From Diphasiastrum complanatum (lineage: Eukaryota; Streptophyta; Lycopodiopsida; Lycopodiales; Lycopodiaceae): 64,000 nt of DNA. The position numbers and the translations under genes were made by a program. Of the stretch, positions 13,166 through 23,110 are shown in pieces; within the stretch, counting starts at the first letter, position 1; each line of letters opens with the position of its first letter. The stretch spans positions 23,365,987-23,429,986 of the forward strand of contig CM055094.1 in assembly GCA_029204225.1 (NCBI GenBank), read 5' to 3'. Below the pieces are notes generated by a model, which saw nothing but the letters and a program-made list of their open reading frames with translations, was not told the origin of the DNA and searched no databases.

Positions 13166-13453
13166 CTAGCATCAGTTGCAAAGGAAGCTATTTGTCGGTT
13201 AGAAGATGTTTTATCAAAAGTAGAACTACATAAGGGACATGTCAAAATACAAAAAGATGAAAAGCTTTCAAGAAAGTTAGGAAATATGCCAACTAAGCCA
13301 AGCATTGGAGGAACAAAAGCATGTCGATTCCTATCAAACCATACTGGTAAGGATTCAAAAAATCAACACTTAATCTGGAAAGAAATTGTTGTTGCCACTG
13401 AAGACTTAGGAGTGATCGGCAAATCAAGATTATTGAAAGTTGTGTATGGATAA
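13166..13453 (+). other. Orphan open frame without ATG, possible exon or transposon relic
   Basis: A 96-codon stretch open on the plus strand from the end of Copia C to a TAA at 13451, with no start codon of its own near the beginning. Its composition looks protein-like: Lys-rich, amphipathic start (VAKEAICRLEDVLSKVELHK), then QHLIWKEIVVATEDLGV. It belongs to no Copia or Gypsy domain I recognise. It could be an exon fragment of a host gene or part of another transposon. Low certainty. Confidence 0.3.
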
Positions 13454-14258
13454 AGCTTGATAATATGATTAAGATATTAAGAAAAGACAAAAAAAATTAT
13501 ACTAATAAGAGAGCTATTTCAACATGTGTGGAGTTGGATTACACTGATTGATCAATGCTTTGATTGTCTCTACTTGTTTCCTATCAAGCTGCTAAACTAG
13601 ATCTTGTTTTCTGATGACTAGTTTCTGATAGATTGTTTAACAAGCATACAATAACCTTGTGGATCATTCAAAGATCCATTTATGGTCCTTAGTACTGTAC
13701 TTTTCACATGAGTCTCATCCGATGATGTGACTAGTCAATGAGCGATGAGCTTCTTGTGATCTTGCTATTTGGGATATGTTGTTCTCTTACATATTTTTGA
13801 TATGCCTAGATAGAGTCGAACTCTTAACTGTAGCTATTGTTGCTAATTAGGATCTACCCTCTTCCAACAAGCTGTCGACAGTCACTGTTGACCTACTACT
13901 GATTTAATTATGACGAGCCTTTGTGCAAAAAACAAATGACAACTGATCTTGTAAGAACATTCAACAAGCATAATGCATTCAAAGATCATGTATAGTAGAC
14001 AAGAGATAAGAAAACATCTGTTCAATTATAGTGATCCTTTTGAGCATTGTTTGGCATACCGCACAACACGTTACAACAAGAAAAACTCTGTCTCTTATGA
14101 ACAAAAAGGTGAGTGGTGCTTACTAGTGCACACTTCTATTTATTCTCTGTGTGTGTCTCCTTATTAGACTAATCGGCTCAACTGGTCTCACTTAGTAGCG
14201 GATGATTTTTCACCCTTTCATTCATTATTCAATCACTCAACCTATCTAACCATCCTTC
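13454..14258. other. Non-coding stretch containing the left 0.5-kb repeat
   Basis: No coding similarity seen. 13454-13709 and 14206-14258 are featureless. 13710-14205 is the left member of a long direct repeat listed separately. Confidence 0.5.
13710..14205 (+). repeat. Long direct repeat R1 (partner 24985-25479)
   Basis: Starts GAGTCTCATCCGATG and ends near CTTAGTAGCGGATGA. It matches 24985-25479 over about 495 bp with scattered substitutions (both contain AGCGATGAGCTTCTTGTG and TATGCCTAGATAGAGTCG). The pair brackets Copia E/F and the Copia relic G. It may be an LTR pair of a mostly lost element, but no primer site or polypurine tract was found. Confidence 0.75.
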
Positions 14259-14987
14259 TGTTGGAATTTGATGTTCAGTCTCAAATCCATTCATTAATGA
14301 GCATCTGAAAGCTATACAAAATCAAGAAAAGAGAAGACTCGAATTTCTGATGACAAGGTCAAAAATCCTAGACCCTGGATCAGATCAAATCAAGGTGGAA
14401 ATTATATGGGCGTCTTTGACCCTAGATTGGGTCAAATAGGGTCTGAAAAATCTGACCCTAAAAAATCCGACCATATACATATTTTTCAATTCAATGTACA
14501 TTTTTTGATCCTTTGTATAAATTCGATACACTGTAAAATTTTGAAACTGTCGTCAGAAATCTGACCCAACAACTTCGCGTTGATAGTCCGCCTACTTTGT
14601 ACATGTATTTATAGTTACAAGGTGGTTATAATTAATATAGCAAATAGCATTCAATGCGAGTTAGCTGTAGATATTTTCAGTATATCTAATCCTAGAATCT
14701 TCATTAGAAATCTTCTTCTGATATACAGTTACTACCAAAAATTGTAATCAATTAGATATTTCTATTGTTAGTGTTATCACACACAATGATCAACTAAAGT
14801 AATTACTTCAAGAATTATACTCATTGTTGATATTAATTAGAGTACAATTATCTGTCTCACTACTATTATAGTTCACTTGCAATTGTTGAATCGATTCAGT
14901 TTAAACATTCTACTAGTAATTGTGGCACTTTCGATCCACGCACCAAGCTCGCTCCCAGCTTCCGCTCAATCCCACTGATTTTTGATA
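14259..14987 (+). repeat. 5' LTR of Copia E
   Basis: 729 bp, TGTTGGAATTTGATG...TTTTTGATA. The 3' copy ends TTTTTGGCA, so the final CA has become TA. Followed directly by the primer site TGGTATCAGAG. Confidence 0.8.
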
Positions 14988-14998
14988 TGGTATCAGAG
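14988..14998 (+). other. Primer-binding site of Copia E
   Basis: TGGTATCAGAG followed by TGGG. It matches the initiator tRNA-Met primer sequence and directly abuts the LTR. Confidence 0.85.
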
Positions 14999-15127
14999 TG
15001 GGCATTCTAATAATCTATTTTTATCGCAGATTATAAGTCTTGTTTCTATCAAGACGTTGTACTAACAAGCATGCAACCAACAATATTCCGAAATCGTTGC
15101 TTCTACCAACGATCTCGCTCAACCAGA

Positions 15128-15848
15128 ATGGATCCGTCTTCTCTAATTGAGAGACTCGATGGAGGGAACTATCATTTCTGAAAGTTCAAAATGAAGGTAA
15201 TGTTATTAGCCAAGGAATTGTGGGTTGTTGTTGATAGCACAAAAATTAAATCAGAAGGTGATGTAGCTATTATCACCAAATGGGGACTAAGAGATGGCAA
15301 GGCATTTGCCATGATCACTCTCAATATCAATAATACATAGATAGTTCACATATGCAATGCTCAAACAACCAAGGATGCATGGGACATCCTTGTGTCTCCA
15401 TGATGTCAGGGATGTTACTTCCAAATTACATATAAGAAAGAAATTCTTCAACTTGAAGATGTCTGAAGCTAAAAGTGTTACTAATCATATCAACACTTTC
15501 AAAAATCTTATGGAGCAAATGGCTGCAATTGGCTCAGTCATTGAGGATTTCGATGTTGTTATGACTCTATTATCGAGTCTTCTTGAAGCTTATGAAAATT
15601 GGGCCATGATAATTTTGACCCAAGAGCAAATTACTCTATCAAGAGCAATCTCAATGCTTCTACAAGAGGAAATAAAAAAATCTGCATCCTCCTCAGGCTC
15701 AGGGTTGGATAATCAAGCTCTATATCCCAAAAATCAGAAGCTTGGATCCAAAAAGAAGAGCAATTTGCAGCTTGGGTCAAATTTTCACTCAGGGTCATAT
15801 TCAAACTCTTCATCCTTCCAACCAAAGCAGAAGCTATTTTGTAGATAC
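15128..15848 (+). pseudogene. gag of Copia E, N-terminal part, interrupted by element F
   Basis: Begins MDPSSLIERLDGGNYHF with the typical Copia gag motif, whose next Trp codon is now TGA. Then MKVMLLAKELWVVVD and a second Trp-to-stop near 15340, then in another frame FFNLKMSEAKSVTNHINTF, MEQMAAIGSVIEDFD and ILTQEQITLSRAISMLLQEE, the usual gag (UBN2-like) helices. It runs into the zinc knuckle at KLFCRY and is cut there by the LTR of F at 15849. The missing CKKTGHEIKDC lies beyond the nested element at 21881. Confidence 0.8.
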
Positions 15849-16497
15849 TATGAAAGATTCAACTAGTTTATCACATTTTGCAATATTTCCATATTTGGCA
15901 TATTGAGGCCAAAACTTGTTTTAGACTTAGAGGTTGACTTTTCAAAGTTCATTAGTCTAAATTTCATTTGAATAAACACTTTTTGAAAGTGTGGGAAAGA
16001 TAGAATGTGAGTTTGAGTAGATTCAATTTGAATAAGTTGGGTACATTGAATCTAGACCCAAAATTTGGTAGGGTTAGCATTTTGGTGGGAAAGCCAAGTG
16101 GCCAAATAGGGTTTGGACCTGCTATAAAAGGATGTAACTCGTGGAGAGAGTCATCTTCTCTCTTCCCTATCTCATTTCATGCTTATACATGGTTCTCTTG
16201 GGTTCTACTATCCATTGGTGCACTATCTTGGTGATTGCTTGCAATTCTATGTGTAGAATGATCTATATTTGCTATTTTTGGATCCACACGTTGAAATATA
16301 GTAGCTTGCTGGTTTTGTACGGACAGAAATAGTACATAATCATTTCATTCAAGTTTGATCAAGTTCTATTAGTGTTTGCATCTGAAATTGTGTGTAGATG
16401 CTGATTTTTCCACATTGGTGGAATTGGTAGTGTATTTCTCTTTCTAACCAAAGATCATTCAAGTAGATTGGATCTTAAGGATCTCAAATCTTTCACA
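15849..16497 (+). repeat. 5' LTR of Copia F
   Basis: 649 bp. It starts TATGAAAGATTC, where the terminal TG has mutated to TA by comparison with the 3' copy, and ends AATCTTTCACA. It ends directly at the primer site. Confidence 0.9.
16123..16130 (+). promoter_or_regulatory. Probable TATA box in the 5' LTR of Copia F
   Basis: TATAAAAG in a CTGCTATAAAAGGATG context, about 270 bp into the LTR, conserved at 21504-21511 in the 3' LTR. This would place the start of the element's RNA about 30 bp downstream, inside the LTR as expected. Confidence 0.6.
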
Positions 16498-16509
16498 TGG
16501 TATCAGAGC
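16498..16509 (+). other. Primer-binding site of Copia F
   Basis: TGGTATCAGAGC, a perfect match to the initiator tRNA-Met primer sequence of plant Copia elements, with no spacer after the LTR end CACA. Confidence 0.95.
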
Positions 16510-17097
16510 TTGTATTTCAGGTTATGAAGGAGGAAATCAGATCTATCAATGATTTGGTGAAGATATCAAGTCTAGAGCATGCTAGAGAGGATTCTACACC
16601 AAAATCGGATTTTTCGCTTTTGTAGATTGGATCTTTTGTAGATCAAAACACTAAATAGGTCAATATACTTGTTCAATTCCATTTTCTGAATTCACATGCT
16701 GGATTTGGCCAATTTTTGGATCATTGGTTCAGCCTAAGTGGTGGCTTATAGATTGCATATCAAATTTTCAACATTTGCATGTAGATTTGGAATACTCAAT
16801 TTTTTGTGATTTTGTCAAAACCCTAATTTTGATTGGATCTCTAGATAGTGAGGTTGCTGGACTTCATTTGAATGTGTTTCAATCTTAGGAAATGGCAAAA
16901 GTCATTAGATTGATGATAGATCATAGGTTGATAAAGATTCCATGATTCTATGTGTTGATTTGCTTGGATAAGTGCTAGAAGAGAATTTGTGAGATAGTTT
17001 CAAATCTTGGTGATTTTGTTTGAAAGCATTTGTTGTTGTTCAAAGGAGTGCTTTGTTCATTGAAGCAGGTTGAAAGAGAAGATCAGGTCATTGCTAC

Positions 17098-19431
17098 ATG
17101 GCAACCTCAATTGGAGTCATGTTGGAAGCCAATGATAGGCTTACCTCAAGTAACTATTCATTATGGAAAGTGAGGATGGAGTCACTTCTTGAGATGAATG
17201 ATGTTTTGGATATTGTTGTAGATTTGGAGGAGAGACCAACAACACAACAAGATCAATTGAGGTATGACAAGAGGACCAAGAAGGCTCTACACATGATAAA
17301 GATGAATGTTACCAATGAACTTCTCAAGGAAGTTGGTAAGTGCACATCATCTTTGGAAGCTTGGAATTCATTGAAGAAGCTTTATGAATCCAAGTCTACT
17401 TCTAGAGTGTTGACTCTAAGAAGGCAAATCTTTTCTTGTTTGCAAAATAATGAAGAAAGTCCAAGTACTTTTGTTTTGAGAATGAAAGCATTGAATGATC
17501 AGTTAGCTTGCATAGATGAAAGCATTAAGGAAGGAGAGCTTATTCAAGTGATTCTTAATGGCTTGTTGGATGCTCATGCTAACATTGTTCAAAGTATTGC
17601 TATTCAAAAGACTTTGCCAAGTTTGATGGATCTTCAAGAGATCTTGATCAATGAGGAATGTAGGCTTCAAGCAAGAGGTGGATCTACATCGACACTTCAA
17701 GAGGATGCTATGTTCACAAAGGGCAAATTCAAGGGCAAAACCAAAAGCAAGTGGTCTAAAGGGCAAGATCAAGTGGATGCTTCTTCAAGTGGAAAAAAGA
17801 AAGATAATTCAAAGCTCAAGTGCTTCTATTGTGGCATCAAAGGACACTTTGCAAGTGAGTGCTACAAGAAGAAGAGAGATCAAGGAGACAAGCAAGGTAA
17901 TCTTACTCTTGATGAGGATGGTTTGGATGTGCAAGATTCAAATGATGATGCTTTTGTGATGTCTTCATGTATGCTTGCTAATGATGGAGATCTAGATCCT
18001 TGGTGGATTGATAGTGGAGCAAGTTCACACATGACCTTTCACAAAGAGTACTTCACTTCTTTGATGGGATATGGAGATGACAAGAGGGTGATCTACACGG
18101 CCAATGATGGTGAGTGTGCAATCAAAGGGATTGGCACAATTCCTATTTCTCTCTCTACAAATAGGAATGTTCATTTGGAGGATGTCTTGTTTATTCCATC
18201 TATTACCAAGAATTTGCCTAGTGTGAGTCAAATGCTAAGTAAGGGCCTCAAGGTGGAGTTTGATGGAGATGCTTGTTTGATCAAAAGGAAGGATGTCTTG
18301 ATTGGGAAAGGTAAAAGACAAGGGAAGTTGTTCAAACTTGATGCTTGTGTTATTGCTAACCAAGTTGGATGTGTTGCAAGGGAGCAAATTTCTATTCAAG
18401 AGGATTGGCACAAAAGGATGGGACACCTCAACTTCAAGTCATTGGAGGTAATGGCAAGGAAGAAGGTTGTGATTGGTCTTCCAAGTTCCTCAAGTAATGA
18501 CAAGCATGTTTGTGAGTCTTGTGCTTTGTCTAAGTCACATAGACTACCTTATACTAGGTCTATTTCTAGATCTACAAAGCCTTTTCAACTTGTACATTCG
18601 GATATTCATGGATTTACTACAATTAGCAATAGTGGAGCTAAGATGTATGTAGCATTCATTGATGATTCTAGTAGATTTTGTTGGATCTATCTACTAAAGA
18701 GCAAGGATGAAGTGTATGATGTCTTTGTCAAGTTCAAGAATGCAAGGGAGAACCAATTTTCCACAAAGATCAAGTGCTTGAGAGGTGACAATGGTGGTGA
18801 GTACATATCTAACAAGTTCAAGGCCTTTTGTGATGAGCATGGGATTAAGAGGGAGTACACAACATCAAGGACCCCACCACAAAATGGAGTGGCTGAAAGG
18901 AAGAATAGAACTTTATGTGAAAGTGCTAAAGCTATGAGGCTAAGGGCTAATCTTGACAAACCATTTTGGGATCAAGCTTTGTTGTGTGCCAATTTCTTGT
19001 GCAATAGGTGGCCGAGTGCTATTTTGGATGGAAGGACACCTTTTGAGATGCTATTCAAGAGGAGGCCGAGTGTCAACTTTCTAAGAACCTTTGGATGCAC
19101 ATTCTATGTCAACATTACTCTTGATGATAGGACCAAGGAGGATCTATCTTCAAGAAGAGGTATTTTTGTTGGATATAGTGAGGTGAGTAAAGCCTACAAG
19201 GTTTACATTCCTTCTACTAACAAAGTGATTGTTGGTAGAGATGTCATTTTTGATGAGGAAAACATTCCAAAGGTGTCTTCAAGCATGATTGATGGTAAAG
19301 TAGATGGATCTAACATTCTTGATGTTGATGAGAAGGATCCTACTTTGGATGGTGGTGATGATGGACCTTCACCAAGTCAAAAGCCAAGGAGAACATCAAG
19401 AGAAAGACAAACCTTCAAGGCCCACATATGA
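17098..19431 (+). CDS. Intact gag-protease-integrase polyprotein of Copia F (777 aa)
   Basis: A single open frame with all domains in Copia order. Gag helices (ALHMIKMNV, SLEAWNSLKKLYESKS) at about residues 40-200. Zinc knuckle CFYCGIKGHFASEC at 242-255. Aspartic protease WWIDSGASSHM with catalytic D305. Integrase zinc-binding part with H438, H443, C472 and C475. Integrase core with D502 (HSDIHG), D564 (RGDNGGEY) and E600 (NGVAERKN), exactly 35 residues between the last two, the D,D(35)E triad. Then the C-terminal GYSEVSKAYKVYIP and GRDVIF. After PRRTSRERQ the frame runs to a stop, and the linker continues one frame over (PSRPTYDQKGKQL), so an indel separates it from what follows. It is the only complete integrase triad in a continuous Copia frame here. 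Confidence 0.93.
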   Translation: MATSIGVMLEANDRLTSSNYSLWKVRMESLLEMNDVLDIVVDLEERPTTQQDQLRYDKRTKKALHMIKMNVTNELLKEVGKCTSSLEAWNSLKKLYESKSTSRVLTLRRQIFSCLQNNEESPSTFVLRMKALNDQLACIDESIKEGELIQVILNGLLDAHANIVQSIAIQKTLPSLMDLQEILINEECRLQARGGSTSTLQEDAMFTKGKFKGKTKSKWSKGQDQVDASSSGKKKDNSKLKCFYCGIKGHFASECYKKKRDQGDKQGNLTLDEDGLDVQDSNDDAFVMSSCMLANDGDLDPWWIDSGASSHMTFHKEYFTSLMGYGDDKRVIYTANDGECAIKGIGTIPISLSTNRNVHLEDVLFIPSITKNLPSVSQMLSKGLKVEFDGDACLIKRKDVLIGKGKRQGKLFKLDACVIANQVGCVAREQISIQEDWHKRMGHLNFKSLEVMARKKVVIGLPSSSSNDKHVCESCALSKSHRLPYTRSISRSTKPFQLVHSDIHGFTTISNSGAKMYVAFIDDSSRFCWIYLLKSKDEVYDVFVKFKNARENQFSTKIKCLRGDNGGEYISNKFKAFCDEHGIKREYTTSRTPPQNGVAERKNRTLCESAKAMRLRANLDKPFWDQALLCANFLCNRWPSAILDGRTPFEMLFKRRPSVNFLRTFGCTFYVNITLDDRTKEDLSSRRGIFVGYSEVSKAYKVYIPSTNKVIVGRDVIFDEENIPKVSSSMIDGKVDGSNILDVDEKDPTLDGGDDGPSPSQKPRRTSRERQTFKAHI

Positions 19432-20662
19432 TCAAAAGGGTAAGCAATTAGTTTCTGAAAATTATGTTGCTTTCCTAACCTCTTTGGATGATCCTACAAG
19501 TGTAGATCAAGCAAGGAAAGAAGAGGAGTGGATCCAAGCAATGGATCTCGAGTATCGATCTCTTATGAAGAGTGCAACATTTTTTGGAAGATCTTTTTGT
19601 GTACATGGAGCTATGCAAGTGGATGGATGTTATCTTGTTGTAAAAGCAAGTAATGGATCTGTAAAACAAATTTTGTTCAATGACTTTGATGGTCAAGTTG
19701 AAGATCAAGAGGTTGATCTCAAAGCGCTTCAACTAGTCAAAAGGGAAGTTGGCAATTTGGAGCTAGTCAAGAGCATCAAAGGAGAGGTAATTGGCAAAGG
19801 TGTTATGGATCTGTTTTTACAGCATATTGAAGACTCAAGTAAGGTCAAAGGAGCAGCAAGGAAGTGTTGTTCAAGTTTACTTTACTTGTTCTATCTCATG
19901 TTTGAGCAATTTCATGTGGATGTGTGCAAATTATCAAGATATGGTAAAACTAGCTACATTGGTGAGCAATGTTTTGATGTTGGATTTGTACTAGAATTCT
20001 TGGCTGATTTTCCTGATGGAAATGAAGCTATTGGAGGTTCATTATGTCACTCATCCATGGCTAAGTTCTCAAGTGTTGGGCTACTTGGTGCCAATACTTG
20101 GAGATTGTCGATTTTTGGTGAATTCATAGTCATTTTCTTGTGTCAAGTAGATTTTGAAGATGGAATAGTGCAAACTACTTGGTTTATGGAGTCATATGGT
20201 GCTGGATTTGCATCATTTATGTACTCACCTACTCATGGATTTCCAAGGTTTGATGGTTTCTTGTGGCAAGATGAAGATGGAGGCTCATTCATGGAGTATC
20301 ATGGTGGATACAAGGCAACAAAGGACAAAGGAGGAGAAGACATGCAAGCAAAAGTTGATCACTCACATTTATTGTTTGTTTGCTGTATTTTTTCAGAGAG
20401 TTCAGAGTTGGAAGCATGGTGGAATCATTTCATTTACATTCTATTTGATTCTTCATGTTCTAGTCACATTTTTACATGTAAAATTGATGTAAGAAATAGT
20501 GAAGCATCCCAAGTGGACACTATTCTCTATATCAATTATGGTTGTTTCTATTTTGAGCATTACATGATCATTGAAAGGAGATCTATTCTTAGGAAGAAGA
20601 TCATTCTCATGATGGATCAAAGTTCTATTGGCAAAAACTATGCTAGGAGCATTGGAAGCTAG
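19304..20662 (+). CDS. Open frame replacing RT in Copia F; product unrecognised
   Basis: A 452-codon frame, of which about 345 codons beyond the linker are novel. It starts as a shadow of the polyprotein, then from about 19405 reads the genuine Copia linker (YVAFLTSLDDPTSVDQ, EEWIQAMDLEYRSLMKSATFF). Normal Copia would continue TWELVxLP...GCKWV and on to YVDD. Instead it runs through unrelated sequence such as VHGAMQVDGCYLVVKAS, LLYLFYLMFEQFHVDVCKLS and YSPTHGFPRFDGFLWQDED. None of the RT blocks is present. Cys- and Phe-rich, no signal peptide evident. NSEASQVDT near the end matches SEASKVDT in elements 1 and L. It ends 12 bp before the RNase H start codon. It may be a captured gene, an RNA-level module or filler. 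Confidence 0.6.
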   Translation: MDLTFLMLMRRILLWMVVMMDLHQVKSQGEHQEKDKPSRPTYDQKGKQLVSENYVAFLTSLDDPTSVDQARKEEEWIQAMDLEYRSLMKSATFFGRSFCVHGAMQVDGCYLVVKASNGSVKQILFNDFDGQVEDQEVDLKALQLVKREVGNLELVKSIKGEVIGKGVMDLFLQHIEDSSKVKGAARKCCSSLLYLFYLMFEQFHVDVCKLSRYGKTSYIGEQCFDVGFVLEFLADFPDGNEAIGGSLCHSSMAKFSSVGLLGANTWRLSIFGEFIVIFLCQVDFEDGIVQTTWFMESYGAGFASFMYSPTHGFPRFDGFLWQDEDGGSFMEYHGGYKATKDKGGEDMQAKVDHSHLLFVCCIFSESSELEAWWNHFIYILFDSSCSSHIFTCKIDVRNSEASQVDTILYINYGCFYFEHYMIIERRSILRKKIILMMDQSSIGKNYARSIGS

Positions 20663-20673
20663 GAAAGCGAGTT

Positions 20674-21234
20674 TTGAGGTACATCATTGGAACTCAAGAT
20701 TTTGGCATATTGTATGAGGGATCATCACCTAATCTTTTTGAATTTTCAGATTCGGACTATGCTGGAGATGTAATGGATAGGAAATTCATTAGTTCTTATT
20801 GTATTTTCATAGGTGATGGAGCTATATCATGGATGTCAAAGAAACAAGCCACTATCTCATTGTCATCTAGAGAGGCCGAGTACAAAGCTCTTACACATTG
20901 CACAAAGGAGATGGTATGGATCAAAAGGATGATCAAGGATCTTCACTTGCTGGATTTTTTAGAGAGCCCAATCATCTTTTGTGACAATCAATCAGCCCAA
21001 AGAATGGCATCCAATCCTATCTTTTGTGCTAGGAGCAAGCATATTGAGATACAATATCATTTTGTGAGGGAGCGAGTCATTGCAAAGGAGGTGGAGCTTC
21101 AACATGTGTCTTCCAGGGAATGTGTAGCTGATATCTTCACCAAAGCATTGGGAAAAGACTTGTTCATGAAGCATAGGACTTCACTTGGAGTATTATCAAA
21201 GTCTATGCTAAAACTAGTTGAAGAGGGAGTGTGA
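20674..21234 (+). CDS. RNase H domain of Copia F
   Basis: A 186-codon frame with the Copia RNase H blocks. KRVLRYIIGTQDFGILY sits just upstream of the ATG. Then DSDYAGDVMDRKFISSYCIFIG, WMSKKQATISLSSREAEYKAL with the catalytic Glu, IFCDNQSAQRMASNPIF with the catalytic Asp, ARSKHIEIQYHFVRERV and the tail. The N-terminal Asp of DSDYAGD is kept. It is in the same frame as the 777-aa polyprotein, while the novel frame between them is shifted by +1. The likely fusion partner, RT, is absent. The frame ends at the polypurine tract. Confidence 0.88.
   Translation: MRYIIGTQDFGILYEGSSPNLFEFSDSDYAGDVMDRKFISSYCIFIGDGAISWMSKKQATISLSSREAEYKALTHCTKEMVWIKRMIKDLHLLDFLESPIIFCDNQSAQRMASNPIFCARSKHIEIQYHFVRERVIAKEVELQHVSSRECVADIFTKALGKDLFMKHRTSLGVLSKSMLKLVEEGV
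21221..21229 (+). other. Polypurine tract of Copia F
   Basis: AAGAGGGAG directly before the 3' LTR start TGTGAAAG, the plus-strand priming position. Confidence 0.85.
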
Positions 21235-21880
21235 AAGATTCAACTAGTTTCACCAAAATTTTGCAATATTTCCATATTTGGCATATTGAGGCCAAAACTT
21301 GTTTTAGACTTAGAGGTTAACTTTTCAAAGTTCATTAGTCTAAATTTCATTTGAATAAACACTTTTTGAAAGTGTGGGAAAGATAGAATGCGAGTTTGAG
21401 TAGATTCAATTTGAATAAGTTGGATACATTGAATCTAGACCCAAAATTGGTAGGGTTAGCATTTTGGTGGAAAAGCCAAGTGGCCAAATAGGGTTTGGAC
21501 CTGCTATAAAAGGATGTAACTCGTGAAGAGAGTCATCTTCTCTCTTCTCTATCTCATTTCATGCTTATACATGGTTCTCTTGGGTTCTACTATCCATTGG
21601 TGCACTATCTTGGTGATTGCTTGCAATTCTATGTGTAGAATGATCTATATTTGCTATTTTTGGATCCACACGTGTGAAATATAGTAGCTTGCTGGTTTTG
21701 TACGGAAAGCAACAGTACATAATCATTTCATTCAAGTTTGATCAAGTTCTATTAGTGTTTGCATCTCAAATTGTGTGTAGATGCTGATTTTTCTACATTG
21801 GTGAAATTGGTAGTGTATTTCTCTTTCTAACCAAAGATCATTCAAGTAGATTGGATCTTAAGGATCTGAAATCTTTCACA
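21230..21880 (+). repeat. 3' LTR of Copia F
   Basis: 651 bp, TGTGAAAGATT...AATCTTTCACA, collinear with 15849-16497. It keeps the original TG start and the TATA motif at 21504. Beyond it the zinc knuckle of Copia E resumes at 21881. Confidence 0.9.
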
Positions 21881-22320
21881 GATGCTGCAAGAAAACTGGA
21901 CATGAAATCAAGGACTGTAGAACTTTGAAATTTAACAATGAGAAGAAGAAACAGTACCAACAACAAGCACATAGTGCTTCAACCAGTTTCGACCCAGTAG
22001 CAAGAGGAAGATGAAGTAACTTTTATGACCAAGGTGAAAGACAAACATGATATCAATTCTTGGTATCTCGATTCTGGAGCAACAGAAGATATGACTCACC
22101 ACCAAGACTAGTTCAAAGATTATAAATTTTTCACCCACTCTCGAGTTGTGTAACTAGGAGACAACTCATCACATTCGATCCGTGGTGAAAGAACAATAAG
22201 GGTCAATTTTTAGAAGGGTGAAGTCAAGTTATTGTCCAAAGTTCTGCACATTCCAAATCTGACCAAGAATATGCTCTCAGTTAGCATCACTGATTCAGGT
22301 TGGAGGTTGGCTCACTAACA
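21881..22320 (+). pseudogene. Copia E zinc-knuckle remainder and protease
   Basis: Continues the knuckle cut at 15848: CKKTGHEIKDC completes the CX2CX4HX4C pattern begun by KLFCRY. The protease motif WYLDSGATEDMTHHQD follows at about 22061, then VKLLSKVLHIPNLTKNMLSVSITDSGW. A stop and a frame change occur between. After 22320 the frame passes straight into the end of RT (DIAYLISSL), so integrase and catalytic RT are deleted. Confidence 0.8.
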
Positions 22321-22329
22321 TAAGAAATG

Positions 22330-23095
<766 letters not shown>

Positions 23096-23100
23096 CACAT

Positions 23101-23110
23101 TAAGGGAGAG
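23101..23110 (+). other. Polypurine tract of Copia E
   Basis: TAAGGGAGAG directly before LTR start TGTTGAATTT. Confidence 0.8.

Larger units (their letters stand above)
15849..21880 (+). mobile_element. Copia F: young nested element lacking RT, with a foreign ORF in its place
   Basis: 6,032 bp with two LTRs of 649 and 651 bp differing at about 20-25 positions by eye. The LTR ends form an inverted repeat, TGTGAAAGATT and AATCTTTCACA. Primer site TGGTATCAGAGC at 16498, purine tract before 21230. The flanks are GATAC (15844-15848) and GATGC (21881-21885), a 5-bp target duplication with one change, inside the zinc-knuckle codons of Copia E. It encodes intact gag-protease-integrase and RNase H but no RT domain. 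Confidence 0.9.

Noticed and set aside
19304-19404. Start codon at 19304 as the true start of the foreign ORF in F
   Set aside because: The first 33 codons overlap the integrase linker out of frame; real similarity to the linker begins near 19405.
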